From Peribacillus frigoritolerans (GTDB lineage: Bacteria; Bacillota; Bacilli; Bacillales; DSM-1321), in contig JAUPFL010000001.1 in the NCBI GenBank assembly GCA_030562215.1, positions 744,001-808,000 on the forward strand: DNA of 64,000 bases, read 5' to 3'. The position numbers and the translations under genes are program-made. Below, piece by piece: positions 18,382 to 30,153 of this stretch; the first letter of the stretch is position 1; every line of letters begins with the position of its first letter. The notes under the pieces are model-generated. The model searched no databases and was not told the DNA's origin. It was given only the letters and a program-made list of their open reading frames with translations.

Positions 18382-18510
18382 TTATTCCTGTTTATATCCG
18401 AACCGCTTATATTCAAGCGGATTTTTGACGATATTGACTTTTACAGGGTTTCTATGAATGTACGGCAAGAAGCAGTGATCGTTTGTTCGATTAAATGGAT
18501 TTGAACGTAA
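18382..18510 (-). pseudogene. Remnant of an IS200-like/RAYT-type transposase (Transposase_17)
   Basis: The minus-strand frame reads LPYIHRNPVKVNIVKNPLEY, close to the YIHxNPVKAGIVKNPxDYxWSSY signature near the C-terminus of REP-associated tyrosine transposases. The upstream catalytic part (His-hydrophobic-His and Tyr) is missing, so this is a decayed fragment. It is the only thing recognisable in the 510-base gap 18140-18651. Confidence 0.6.
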
Positions 18511-18651
18511 AGAGAACGGCCATAGTCCGGCATTCGATAAACGGCCCAAGAATAAGCCGATTCGGGATTTCGATAAGTTAAAGAACGATGGTTCATGATC
18601 ATACAAAAATATAAATTTGGTAAATAGGGCTAGTCCCTGAAGGAGGAGAGT

Positions 18652-20277
18652 ATGGAGCGGGAGTTGTTGTTAGTTGGGGAGCGGCTGGCGGAATTTTTGG
18701 AGGCCGGGGATCCGGAAGATTCGGATGTAGTGAATCAAGGGCTCCAGTTATACCGTCAGGGGCTCGTTGATATTAAAGAAGAAGCGGTGGATACGATTGC
18801 GGCTGAGGTACAGGAAGAGACACGATATAAGGCCAGGCTGAATCTGCTCTCCCCACAGGATGGAAGCTGTACATGTGATTCAAGGTTCATTTGCCGGCAT
18901 CAAATGGCCGTTTTCTTTTCTGCATATTCTGAACACGCTAGCGTTTCCGAATGGCTGGGCGATTGGAAAGCACCAAAAAACATCTCAACCGCCCAAGCAC
19001 TGCAGCAAGTGAAACCGGCAAGTGAATTACTTAAACAGGCGGCGGGGAAATCCATCATCTTAGATAAAAGCTATCCATCATGGAAGCAATTCGTGAATGA
19101 GGCCTTTGCGGAACAAGTCGAGCCCCATATAGGCGAGGCTACTTATATGATTGAAAATCATATACAAACTTACTTTAAACGCCTTAGCTCAAAAGCTCCA
19201 ATGGAAAGGGAATGGAAATTACTTTATCATTTCGTTACGCAATTTTGCACGATGCAGCAAACACTGAGAATGATTCAGCTGCATAAAAGTGAGACGCAAA
19301 CGATCAGGGTCTTTTATGCACTTGCCGTCGACCTGGCAGAAGAGCTGCATGAAACGGTACAGCCGCTCAGCAGGCAAGCGCGGCCCTTCGCTTTTGATCC
19401 CTTCGTTTTCAGCATCAAGGAAGATGTAGCTAAACTACTGGATGGAGGAGAAGGCCTCGAATACGAAAAGATCGACCTCTACCGGGAGATATGGAGCTAC
19501 TTATTCTCTAACTCCTCATGGCGTAAAGAGGAACTGGAACGAATCAATAAAGAACTTCCCGAGAAGTATATGGGCACGACTGAGAGGACGTCCTATACCC
19601 TGGCAGCCATTCACCTATCCCTTTTGGAGAACCATGATAAACAAGCGATTGAGCTTCTTCATGAATTGAAGAAAGATGCCTGTCCATACATTTTTTATTG
19701 GCTGAATCTCCTTGCTGAATCTGACAACCGGGCACGGACCATCCCTTTCATTGAATTCATCAATAATAATGTCCAGGAGTTCCTTGCCGGTTTATCCGAT
19801 TATTATAAACGGGTGGATTTCGTCCGGACCTTTACGACTTTAATTAACAGTTGCTGTTATAAATTAAAACGGACCGATTTGCTTGAGAAATTTTACAGGG
19901 CCACCCTACCGCACAGCTATTGGAACTATGCAAATTTCCTTTTTGAACAAGGACAATATAAAAAATGGGTGGAGATGCATATTTACTCAGAAATCAGCAT
20001 TGACTTAATCAGCAGTGAATCCATCAAAGAAGTGGTCTCAAAAGAACCGGAACTAATCCTGCCCCTTTATTATCATGCGGTCCAGGAAAAAGTTTCTTTG
20101 AAAAACCGGCCAGCTTATAAGCAAGCTGTCCGTTATTTGAAAAGGATGCGCACCATCTATAAAAAGAGCAAAAAGGAAGACGTATTCGAACGTTATATAC
20201 TTTATGTAGCGGATTCGACCAAACGGCTTCGCGCTTTCCAAGAAGAACTAAAAAGGGGTAAGCTTATCGATGTTTAA
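18652..20277 (+). CDS. ywqB: SWIM zinc-finger protein YwqB
   Basis: A 541-aa protein with a SWIM zinc finger at residues 73-85 (CTC, seven residues, CRH), then a long helical region without known catalytic motif. SWIM proteins are often found next to SNF2 helicases, and here the next gene, ywqA, overlaps it by 8 bases, as in B. subtilis. The two probably form one DNA-acting complex; the actual role is unknown. A GAAGGAGGAGA site gives a clear start. The frame is intact. Confidence 0.88.
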   Translation: MERELLLVGERLAEFLEAGDPEDSDVVNQGLQLYRQGLVDIKEEAVDTIAAEVQEETRYKARLNLLSPQDGSCTCDSRFICRHQMAVFFSAYSEHASVSEWLGDWKAPKNISTAQALQQVKPASELLKQAAGKSIILDKSYPSWKQFVNEAFAEQVEPHIGEATYMIENHIQTYFKRLSSKAPMEREWKLLYHFVTQFCTMQQTLRMIQLHKSETQTIRVFYALAVDLAEELHETVQPLSRQARPFAFDPFVFSIKEDVAKLLDGGEGLEYEKIDLYREIWSYLFSNSSWRKEELERINKELPEKYMGTTERTSYTLAAIHLSLLENHDKQAIELLHELKKDACPYIFYWLNLLAESDNRARTIPFIEFINNNVQEFLAGLSDYYKRVDFVRTFTTLINSCCYKLKRTDLLEKFYRATLPHSYWNYANFLFEQGQYKKWVEMHIYSEISIDLISSESIKEVVSKEPELILPLYYHAVQEKVSLKNRPAYKQAVRYLKRMRTIYKKSKKEDVFERYILYVADSTKRLRAFQEELKRGKLIDV

Positions 20278-23239
20278 TCCAGGGAAATTAAAAATCAAAA
20301 TAGCCGCTCTCGAAAACGGAACTTACGCCCTTGGTGTCGTCAATGAAGAGAATACCTTCCTAACCACGAATTATATACGGAGGCTGTTATTCAACTGGGA
20401 TGACGCAAGCTTTTATGGTACAAAAATGACTACGGATATAGTGGATGGAAATCAAGTATTCATTCTTGACGCTTGGGGACTTCTCAACTTTTTTGCGAGG
20501 GAAAGCTTTAACTCCTTCATAGAATGGGAATGGTCCGAGATATCCTCCCTCTGCCTGTCAGCAGCGCCCGTTCTTCATGAATCCATTGAAGCCGGAATCC
20601 CCGTACCGGATTTCACTAATCTTCAATTGGATTCCATCGGCTGGAAACTGCCGGAAGAAGTGGAAGAGGAATTCGTTCCTTCCTTTTGGGAAGAAGAAAT
20701 ATCTTTGGATCTTCCTCAACCTGAACTGGAAACCAACCGTACTTTTATCGAAAAGTGGTATAACGGTGCCGCTAACATGTATTTAAAAAACTATTCACCC
20801 ATGCAGCATAAATGGAGTGAAGCCGTCGGGGCATTAAAGGATACACGACTTTCTCCCGAAGAATTACAGGCCTTTTTTGACAAAGACAGCTGGCAGGAAT
20901 GGCTCGGTACCCTGCCCGATCCCAAACCATTCACTATAGGTCTCCGTTTAACTGAGCCTCCTGAGGGCAATGGGCCTTGGATACTCGATGTTACCCTTCG
21001 TTCCAAAAGGGATGAAAATATCATTGAAACATATACAGGAAAAAAACTGCCGCGCGGCTGGAACAAGTATGCAAGTGATGTGGTGCGTGCTACGAAACGC
21101 TGGCAACTCGTCGTGCCATGGCTTGGGGAGAATGGCCGTCTGAAAAGGGAGATTTCGGAAACGGATGCATGGGAGTTCTTGACCGATGCAAGCGAAAAGC
21201 TCCTGTTTCTTGGCGTCGAAATTCTCCTTCCATCGTGGTGGCTTGCCTTGAAGGAATCCTCATTGAAGGTCAAGGCGAAAGTGAAGAGCCAATCGAACCG
21301 CGGCCCGTCTTATGTGGGGTTAAAAGCTTTAATGGACTTTGATTGGCGGTTCTCATTGAATGGCAAAGAGCTCACTGAGGCGGAGTTCGAGGAGCTCGTC
21401 AATGAAAAAGGCGGCTTGTCTTCATCCGCGGCCAATGGGTCAAGCTTGACCCAGCTTTCATTAAACAAATTCAGGAGCTGATGGAAACAGCCAATGAAAA
21501 AGGCATCCAACTGACTGACTTGCTGCAGCAGGAACTGTTGAATGGCGTAAATGAAGATGGCGATGACGATTCTGAAAACGATGAAATGCTCCGGATTCAA
21601 TTTGAATTGAACCAGGAGCTCCGTAAAATGGTGGGAAGGCTCCGGGAAACCAAAAACATATCCATCCTGCCCGTCCCTAATGCACTTCAAGGAGATTTAC
21701 GCCCCTATCAAAAACTGGGCATGAGCTGGCTCCTTTTTTAAGGGAGCATGGTTTTGGTGCTTGTCTAGCCGACGATATGGGACTTGGAAAAACAGTCCAG
21801 ATGATTGCCTACCTACTTCATGTGAAAGGCAAAGAAGGATCCGGTAAAGAGCTGCCCGCTGCGCTCAGGGACGAACAAAAGAGTGAACCGATCATCGTCG
21901 AAGAGGATAGCGGTGTTGAGAGCAGTGATGAGGCTGAGGTCATTGCCACTTCCCCGAATCCGTCTCTGTACAATCGGCGCTCATCGTCTGCCCGACATCG
22001 GTCCTTGGCAACTGGCAAAAGGAATTGGAGAAATTCGCACCTTCACTTAAAGTTCACCTTCACTACGGATCGAATCGTGCTAAAGGTGAAGCATTCACTA
22101 AACTGGCAGCCGATCATGATATTGTTTTAACATCATATGGACTGACCCACCAAGATGTGGCTGAACTGACCTCCATCCATTGGAGCAGCGTTATTCTTGA
22201 TGAAGCACAAAACATCAAGAATGCCCAAACGAAGCAATCCAAAGCTGTCCGAAAGCTAAATGGCAGACATCATATCGCCTTATCGGGTACGCCGATGGAA
22301 AACCGTTTAAGTGAGCTATGGGCGATTTTCGACTTCATCAACAAGGGTTATCTCGGAACGCTAGGTCAGTTTCAGGAAAAATATGTGGCGACCATTGAGC
22401 GTGATGAACAGAAGGATAAAATCAAGGAATTGCAGCGTTTGATACAGCCATTTTTGCTTCGCCGTACAAAGCGCGATAAAGAAGTCGCCCTTAATCTTCC
22501 GGATAAGCAAGAGCAAAAGGAATTCGTACCGCTTACCACCGAGCAAGCATCGCTGTATGAACAACTGATTAAAGATACATTCACTGATATCGAACAACTG
22601 TCTGCCTTCGAAAGAAAAGGCATCATCCTTCAGATGCTGAATAAGCTAAAGCAACTTTGCAATCATCCCGCTCTTTACTTAAAAGAGACGGAAAAGGAAA
22701 ACATCATGAAGGCACCTAACCGATCAGGCAAACTCGAGAAGCTGACCGAGCTTATCGATGCGGTCCGCGAACAGGATGAAAGCTGTCTCATTTTCACACA
22801 ATATATCGGGATGGGCAATATGATTAAGGAATTGCTGGAAAAACGATATGGCTTTGAAGTGCCATTCCTGAACGGGAGTGCGAACAAGAAGCAGCGTGAT
22901 GAAATGATCACCCGATTCCAAGATGGGGATTTCCCTATATTCATACTCTCGTTGAAAGCAGGCGGAACGGGTCTTAATCTTACGGAAGCAAACCACGTGA
23001 TTCACTATGATCGCTGGTGGAATCCAGCCGTTGAGAATCAAGCCACCGACCGTGCTTACCGAATTGGGCAACAACGTTTCGTTCACGTCCATAAGCTAAT
23101 CTGCACAGGGACCCTGGAAGAAAAGATCGACCAGATGCTTGATAAAAAGCAGGCCCTGAACGACGAGATCATCAGCAGTGACAACTGGATCACCGAACTT
23201 TCCACAGAGGAAATCAAGGACCTGGTCGCTCTTCAATAA
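20270..23239 (+). CDS. ywqA: SNF2-family helicase YwqA, three frameshifts
   Basis: About 990 aa. An N-terminal DUF3670-type region precedes the SNF2 ATPase: [10 protein letters not shown] (motif I), an acidic linker, [11 protein letters not shown] (Ia), [11 protein letters not shown] (II), [10 protein letters not shown] (III), then the second lobe with [28 protein letters not shown] (V) and [15 protein letters not shown] (VI). ATP-driven movement on DNA; the partner is YwqB. Breaks near 21418, 21740 and 21965 are repaired by one G, T and C, giving [33 protein letters not shown] and [15 protein letters not shown]. It is the sole downstream partner in the operon. Confidence 0.9.
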
Positions 23240-23287
23240 CCCGATTTCACGATATGATTGAGGGCAGGTTGTTAACTTATAACGAAA

Positions 23288-23324
23288 AAGGGGAATGCAT
23301 ATATGATATGCATTCCTTTTTTTA
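23288..23324 (+). terminator. Terminator after ywqA
   Basis: GGAATGCATAT pairs with ATATGCATTCC, followed by TTTTTTT. Confidence 0.88.
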
Positions 23325-23395
23325 CACATAAGCGTCCTGTAACTTTTAAACTCTTGAATACCTGGCATGGTCTGGCTCGAATACGTTTACCTTAT

Positions 23396-24003
23396 TCAAA
23401 AAAGCGATTTCACCATATAGAGAGCTGTGATCCAAATGATGATTGCAGAAATTTTATTTAATATGACAAGGAATTTTCCAGATGTATCAACCTTTTTCAG
23501 CAATCGTCCCACAAGACATAATCCGTGGAACCAGCACCATGACACAATGATGCACGTCATGGTGAAAATCATTTTATCTTTTCCTGAATAAACAAGTGAG
23601 CTCGAACCGATTACACCTATCGTATCCAAGATCGCATGCGGATTCAGTAATGATACGGATAGAGCAAATACAATTTGCTTTTTGGTCGACATCTGCATGG
23701 ATTGGGAACCTGACTGTGAGTTTGATTTGGCAAACCAAATCTGAAAGCCCATATACAATAAAAATATAACTCCGATTATGATTAATGTAAGGCGCAACCA
23801 GTCGTATTGCATGACAATCAACGAAACACCTAAAATAGCTAACAAAATGAGCACTGTATCACAAATTGCAGCCGTGATCGTTGCTGGCAATGCTTTTTTA
23901 TTGTAGGTTGGATTGCTCCTTGATTAAAAATGAATACATTTTGCACTCCCAATGGAAGTATCAGCCCTAATGCCAATAATAATCCATGAAAAAATGGCCC
24001 CAT
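23396..24003 (-). CDS. yisU: LysE-family amino acid exporter YisU, one frameshift
   Basis: About 202 aa with six predicted TM helices. The N-terminus LILPLGVQNVFIFNQG matches the LysE/ArgO signature (P-G-P/V-N..), and the later SLLNPHAILDTIGVIG is the conserved second half motif. The family exports basic or other amino acids. Start at 24003 (MGPFFHGLL) because AAGGAAGGGGG precedes it. One A in the A6 run near 23898 gives AIQPTIKKALPATITAAICD. The gene is divergent from a MocR regulator, the yisU-yisV arrangement, so that regulator likely senses the exported amino acid or a derived metabolite. Confidence 0.82.
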
Positions 24004-24062
24004 ACGAATACCCCCTTCCTTCATATTCAGTATAATGAATAAAACAAAGGAATTGACCATCC

Positions 24063-24096
24063 AATTGGTTGGCCTTCAAACCAACCAATTTATAAT
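24063..24096. promoter_or_regulatory. Operator-like inverted repeat with -10 box between yisU and yisV
   Basis: AATTGGTTGG (24063-24072) and CCAACCAATT (24081-24090) form a perfect 10-bp inverted repeat with 8-base spacer, directly followed by TATAAT (24091-24096), which reads toward yisV. It is a good candidate operator for the MocR regulator. Confidence 0.65.
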
Positions 24097-24127
24097 GAAA
24101 ATAGAACATGAAAGGAGTGGTTTGCGT

Positions 24128-25572
24128 ATGTTTATCGAATGGAGACCAAACCGTTCTTCCGGCCAATCACTTCACCAACAAATAGTAGATTGGATCAAAC
24201 AACAAATTACACGGGGGAATGGCCAGTTGCTACTAAGCTTCCATCACAACGCTCATTGGCCGGCTCATTTGGCGTAAACCGAAGTACCATCATCATAGCC
24301 ATAGATGAGTTGATTGCTGACGGATTATTGGAAACCAAGGTTGGGTCCGGCACATTCGTTTCAAACAATACATGGAATGTGCTCGTCTCCAGCAAACAGC
24401 CTGACTGGAAAAGCTATGTCCGAAATGGCCTTCATGAACCTAATTTAAAAACGATTCAGGACATCAATCAGTATGAAACGGACACTGCCATCATCAGATT
24501 AGGCACTGGCGAACTATCTCCAGCTCTATTGCCTACAAAACAAATCGAAAAGACGTTGCGATCCACTTCTTTTGATGCGCACTCATTAGGTTATTCCGAA
24601 CCCAAGGGTGATAAGAGACTTCGCCAATGTATAAGTGTTTATTTAGAAACGAAAGGGATCAACGCAAGCCCCAGCTCCCTCATGATCGTTTCTGGCGGGC
24701 TTCAGGCACTCCAGTTGATTTCAGTTGGTTTACTTCAAAAGGGATCGATGATTTTACATGAATCCCCTTCCTATTTAAATTCCGTCCACCCTTTTCAATC
24801 TGCGGGCATGCACTTAGTAGGTTTATCAATACAAGATCGTGAAAGTATCCCGACACAAATAAAGCGCATCAATGGAAGGAAAAAAGCGTCACTGTTTTAT
24901 ACTGTCCCAACGTTTAACAATCCAACGAATACTACATGGTCAAAAGAAGAAAGACTTAACCTCCTATCACTATGCAAAAAAGAACAGATCCCGATTATTG
25001 AAGATGACGTATATAGTGATTTGTGGTTTGATAAGGAACCACCGCCGCCATTAAAATCCCTTGATGCAGATGGCCTTGTATTGCACATTGGCAGCATGTC
25101 CAAAACATTAAGCCCAGGATTGCGTATCGGATGGATTGCTGGCCCAATAACTGTGATTGAACGTTTAGCGGACATTAAAATGCAAATGGATTACGGTTCC
25201 AGTGCACTTTCCCAGCACCTTGTGGCTGAATGGTTAGCAAATGGTCAATATTCAAAGCATTTAGAGTGGCTAAGGCATAGGTTGATAGAACGCAGGGACT
25301 TTACAATAACTCTTCTCAATCAATATTTTAAGGGACTGGCTGAATGGCAAATACCTCAAGGCGGATTTTATATATGGTTAAAATTATGTAAACCCATCGT
25401 GAATCCAAACCTTTTCAAGCAAGCGATAAAGGAAAACATACTTCTTAATCCGGGATACATATACGAACCAAATAACCATACACATTTACGGCTTTCATAT
25501 TCATACGCCTCGGAGGAACAATTAGCTTATGCCATCCAATCCCTTTCAAAGATCATTCGGCGGTTGGTTTGA
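24128..25572 (+). CDS. yisV: MocR-type (GntR + aminotransferase) regulator YisV, one frameshift
   Basis: About 481 aa. A GntR winged helix (LHQQIVDWIKQQI, then LPSQRSLAGSFGVNRSTI and VGSGTFVS) is fused to an aminotransferase class I fold: GYSEPKGDKRLRQ, VPTFNNPTNTTWS, IPIIEDDVYSDLWF (PLP-binding Asp/Tyr) and GSMSKTLSPGLRIGW with the PLP Lys. MocR proteins use PLP adducts as effectors. Start at 24128 after AAGGAG. One G added to G5 near 24216 gives QQITRGEWPVATKLPSQRS. It sits divergent to yisU. Confidence 0.88.
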
Positions 25573-25610
25573 AATCCTGAAGGATAGGAAACACTCATGG
25601 CGAAACATCA

Positions 25611-25634
25611 ATGGAGCTGCCTTGGCAGCTCCAT
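25611..25634. repeat. Perfect 24-bp palindrome after yisV
   Basis: ATGGAGCTGCC-TT-GGCAGCTCCAT, lacking a T-run on either strand. It may be a terminator or 3' stabilising hairpin. Confidence 0.5.
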
Positions 25635-25639
25635 CCATA

Positions 25640-26055
25640 TCACGGATTAGCAGCTTTCATTTTTACATTCCGCTCTTTTTGCTTGATGATGAAAAAAGAA
25701 TGGTGATGGCCATGATTGATCATGATATGTTCGAGGATTGCAGTAAGCGCCTCCCCCTTATTCGGCTGATATGTCCCTGAACTTTCCTCAATGATGATTT
25801 TTTCTTGGTGGGGGTCATAATTGATAGATGTTTTAGCACCTCTTTCAAAAAAGAAAGGGTTACCTCCTGACATAGAGGAAAATCCTGATAGGGTGAATCT
25901 GAGCGGGGATCCTTTTCAAAGGGAGAATGGACGTGCTGAAGTGCATCAAAGAAACTCGGTTTCGTAAGAAATGACCTTTCGCTTCCTCTCCTTTCGAATT
26001 TCACTGTAATTCCAAGACTACTTACTTTATTGCTGGATTTCTTCTTATAATTCAT
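25640..26055 (-). CDS. Hypothetical protein of about 138 aa, one frameshift
   Basis: I do not recognise this family. A basic N-terminus (MNYKKKSSNKVSSLG) is followed by ERRGSERSFLTKPSFFDALQH, then GNPFFFERGAKTSINYDP, IIIEESSGTYQPNKGEALTAILEH, a HGHHHS cluster and a Lys-rich tail. No signal peptide or TM segment. AAAGGAGGG 6 bases before the ATG makes the start firm. One T near 25885 joins SPYQDF to SSMSGGNPFFF. It is a single gene with no operon partner. Confidence 0.6.
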
Positions 26056-26182
26056 AGATACCCTCCTTTTATTAGGTTCTTTATACCTAATTCTTTTATC
26101 CCACCCCATATACCTGCCGGATAATGAAAATACTTCCTCACTAATAGATTTCCATATTAGCACGGTGAAAACATCAAAGAAA

Positions 26183-26217
26183 AAGACTGCAGCCCTCTTG
26201 GATAAGAGGGCTGCCTT
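26183..26217 (-). terminator. Terminator of the Vpr-like protease gene
   Basis: GCAGCCCTCTT (26189-26199) pairs with AAGAGGGCTGC (26204-26214); minus-strand tail AGTCTTTTTC. Confidence 0.88.
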
Positions 26218-26220
26218 TCG

Positions 26221-29200
26221 TTATTTTTTTGCTTTATTGATGTTAAAGGATTTCTTCGATTCATTTCCTGCAAGATCGGTCACCTTAAATTCAATCTTGT
26301 TGTTGCCTGATTTAAGCGGCAGTTCCAAATCATCTATCTTTTTCTTATAGGAACGCATTTTGTATGGTTCCTTGAATTCATGATAGAATATTTCACTTCC
26401 GTTCAGGTAAAGGCGGATTTCATCGAAATTATCCTCTACCGTCACGTCCACTTTTGGATTCTTGCCTTTGAACCCCACAGTTTCCGGTACGCCTTTAACT
26501 TTTAAACCTGGCTTTGTTGCATCGACCATAATCGTCCGTTTAAAGGAAACCGTGTTATCCCATTTATCAGTCGCTTTAACCGTGAAGCTTTGGACACCAT
26601 CATCGAATTTTTTTTCATATGAGAATTCATATTTATTATTCGTTTTGTTATACGTTGCAGGTACCGTTTTATTGTCGATTTTAAATTCCTTTATTTCCGA
26701 CGCTTCTTCAATTTCTCCTGTTATTTTGATTTTATTTTTATTGTTCACGCTCAAGGCTTCAGGACTCTTGATCTTTACAGCTGGTGCATGATTATCGATT
26801 GGAGCCGAATCACTGGCTAATTCGGTTTCAGCCGTTTTTTCATTACCTGCATAGTCGATAGCCACAACCTGAACCTTTTCCCCTTTTACATCAGGTAGGG
26901 TGAATTGTTTAGCATTCGCCGGGAGCGGCTCTTCCATGATGGATGCTCCATCGACTTGTACATCGTAATAAGCAAGCCCTGAACCATTCAAATTATCCTT
27001 ACCTTGAATGGTCAATACATTGCCTTTTTCGAAATCTTGACTGTCGGCTTTACCGTATCGATTTTGATAGGCATTTTAACCGTCTGCCATTTTGCACCCT
27101 CGTAATCTATCATCGCTTTGATTTCAAAATAATAGACCCCATCCTTACCGAGTGCATTATTGATTTTACCGTCCCATTTACGGGCCGGATCCAAGGTGTA
27201 TGCTGTCCCTAGTCCGCCATCATAATAGTCCTTGCGTACATTATTCTCTATGCGAAGTTTCCGGACTGTTTTGTTTTCACCATTCAATATATTGTATTCT
27301 ACCTTTTTCGCATTCCTTAAGAATGATAGGACAGGCACGAAGTCATCCTGTGCACCATCACCATTTGGAGAAATCGCAATATTTTTGCCATTGAATGTTT
27401 TCCCCGCAGGGTCATAGCCAAGATAAGTGAAATCTTCACCTGCTGTCGATACTCCTCCTGCCATGCCATAGAAAGACTCTTTGTCATATTTAGTGCCATC
27501 CAGGATCGGTGCTTTGTCCCACTCCCCTTTAAATCCTACATACGGTACATTCAGTTCCGGATTCGTATCGGCTGGATCCGTCAATGAAATGAATCCTTCA
27601 ACAAAATAGCCGTTTGGAAAAACCTTGTCAATGTCTACAAGAGTCTGTAGGTCATCCCCAAGTACCTTTGCATCGGATATGTCCACTTTCACTTCGAATG
27701 TAACCGATTTTTTTGCAGGAACGGTAATCTTATTTGTATTTTTATTATTGATTTTAATCGAGGCGTTCTTAATTTCCTGTGCTTCCAGCTCGTTAGCGGA
27801 ATAGCCCAGTTGTCCCTGGATTGAATAGTCTGTTTGGATATTTCCTTTTACATCATACTTGACTGCTTTATTGCTGAAGTTTTCAACCTTTAAAGTAAAG
27901 GCGAACTTATTGCCGATCTCCTTCATGGCAACCTTCGCTTCTTTCGTGAATGCCTCGGTCACGACTGCAGGTGTGGACAATGCGGATTGCAGCTGCATGA
28001 CCCCGGCTCCCTGCCTGCGGGGCGAGTATGGGTTTTCCCAGTCAAGGGCCTTATTGACGACACCTTGATCCGTTAATGGTTTTGAAGTATTCATCATCAG
28101 GTTCTTGGCTAATTCAGCCCGGGCTGATCCTTCTAATTTAAAATCTTTATCCACTCTTTCAAGAACAAGTGCCGAGCCGCCGGAAACATGTGGTGCCGCC
28201 ATAGAAGTACCGCTCATCATTCCATATTCATCGTTGTTCAGCGTCGAATAAATTTGTCCGCCCGGAGCGGTGATTTCTGGTTTGAAATCCAAGTTCGGTG
28301 CCACTCCCCATGAACTGAATGAGCTCATTTTCCCTGCTTCCGGATTTACAGCTTTTGTTTTATCACCATTAAAGGTAATCATCACCTTTTCGCCATCTGT
28401 TAAGGCCGCTTTCAGCTTTGCACCATCCGATTTCAACATGAACAGCTGAGGAATGGTGATGCTTGGATCTGTAGCCATGGAAATATATCCGTCAGCATTA
28501 TTGTAAATAATGACACCTGTCGCTCCCGCTGCCTGGGCATTTTGCGCCTTTTCTATAAAAGAAAGCGTGCCGCGCTCGATGAGGGCGAACTTGCCTTTAA
28601 CATCCACTTTGGAAAGCTCCTCTGGCGTCCCAAGACCGGCAGCAACCAAGTCATGTGTTTTATCCTTCAAAGCATTGGGATGTACGCTTGAAGCCGACAT
28701 GAACGGGGCTTTTCCTGCTTGACCGTTTATTTCATAAGTCGCTGCATCCAAATCCATATAGTTATTCTCTACCGATGCCACTTGTACAGAATCGTAAGCA
28801 AGTCCAGGTGAACCTGAAACGCCAATATCCGGGTTCGAGGCTGATGGGTTTGCAAATCCATTTCCAAAGTGTGCCGAGTTTCCTGCTGAAATCGACATGA
28901 GGATCCCATTATCAACAGCTCTGGATACCGCCTGCTGCTCCGGATCTTCTGCCGATACAAAGCCTGCAGTGGAGCCAAGACTCATATTCAGTACATCGGC
29001 CCCAAGAATGATGGCATCGTCAATCGCCTTAATATATATATCACCCCATGTTGTCTGCATGTCGGGATCATTCCCGAAGACCTTTAGGGCAAGAAGCTGG
29101 GCTTCAGGAGCAACCCCTTTAATGCCGCCATTCTCTTCATCTCCATTGGCTCCAGCGGTACCTGCTACATGCATTCCATGCATGGAAGCCGCTTCACCAA

Positions 29201-29955
29201 GGTCAAGGATTTCTTCATTTTCATCCATGTAATTGTATCCATAAGGAACCTTCGCCGTATAATAATTGCCTAACAGATGGCTAGATTCCTTCATCCCGCT
29301 AATTTCACTTTCAGTCAGTTCGGCCTTATTCTCGTCGCTAAGGACCATATCACGGTGAGATGGGTCGATTCCAGTATCAATAATCCCGACGACCATCCCT
29401 TCCCCTTTATATCCATATTCCCTCCATGCTTCCTGGGCTTGGACAAGTTCTTTGCTATATAACATCTCGGGTTTTTCTGCAGGACGTTCATATTCATTCG
29501 CTATATGTACTTCAGCAACTTCAGGCATGGCTTCCACCTTTTTGATTTCACCATACTGAAGTTCACCGCTGAATCCATTGACGACTGTCGTAAAACTTTC
29601 AAGTTCCTTGAAAGCTATTTTTTTCTCTTTCACCTTTTTTTCAATTTCTTCTGAGTAGCTAGCTTTTCGGACTTTAATTGTTGTTTCTTATTTTTTGATA
29701 ACTGTTTAAAAGTTTCCCTTCTTTCGAAGCCGTTTCAATTGCCGGGGCTTCCTTCATCTCTACGATGACCCTGACCTTCTCATTGCTTTTGTATTTCTTC
29801 CCCAAGTCATTTTTCTTCAGCTTTACAATACTTTCCTGATTCTTCTTACCTGCATCGCCCGAGCCTGTCGGGGGATCTGGGAGCTTGGCTGCGGAAACGC
29901 TTGCAGTAAATACTAATAGAAAGATTGCTAGAATGGACAAGCTACGTTTAATCAA
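26221..29955 (-). CDS. vpr: Vpr-like secreted subtilisin-family serine protease, three frameshifts
   Basis: About 1245 aa, larger than B. subtilis Vpr (806). Signal peptide LIKRSLSILAIFLLVF..VSA, an I9-type propeptide (EKVRVIVEMKEAPA), then the S8 domain: catalytic Asp in VGIIDTGIDPSH, His in MHGMHVAGTAG, a PA insert (ALIERGTLSFIEKAQNAQAAG) and Ser in GTSMAAPHVSGGSA. The C-terminal third has Fn3/Ig-like units, including FlgD-like and Big-type segments (SFTVKATDKWDN). Start is TTG at 29955 after GAGGAGG. Breaks near 29690, 29645 and 27033 are A-runs short by one. It is a likely source of extracellular peptides for the adjacent transporter (inference). Confidence 0.88.
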
Positions 29956-30112
29956 TGAACTTTCCTCCTCGAAAATAAGCAATTTTTGGAATATTCTTAC
30001 TGAGTATAAAAGTATCACAACTTTTGGGGTGATTTTAAGAGGTAATAGTCACTATTTTCCTATTTGGAACTAGTATTTTTTTATTATTTTTCATATTTTA
30101 ATAGATTTACGA

Positions 30113-30140
30113 CAAAAAGATGGTGATGTTAAACTAACAT
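30113..30140 (-). terminator. Terminator of the peptide ABC transporter operon
   Basis: GGTGATGTT and AACATCACC flank a 5-base loop; the minus-strand tail is ATCTTTTTG. Confidence 0.88.
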
Positions 30141-30153
30141 CACCCCTTTACTT

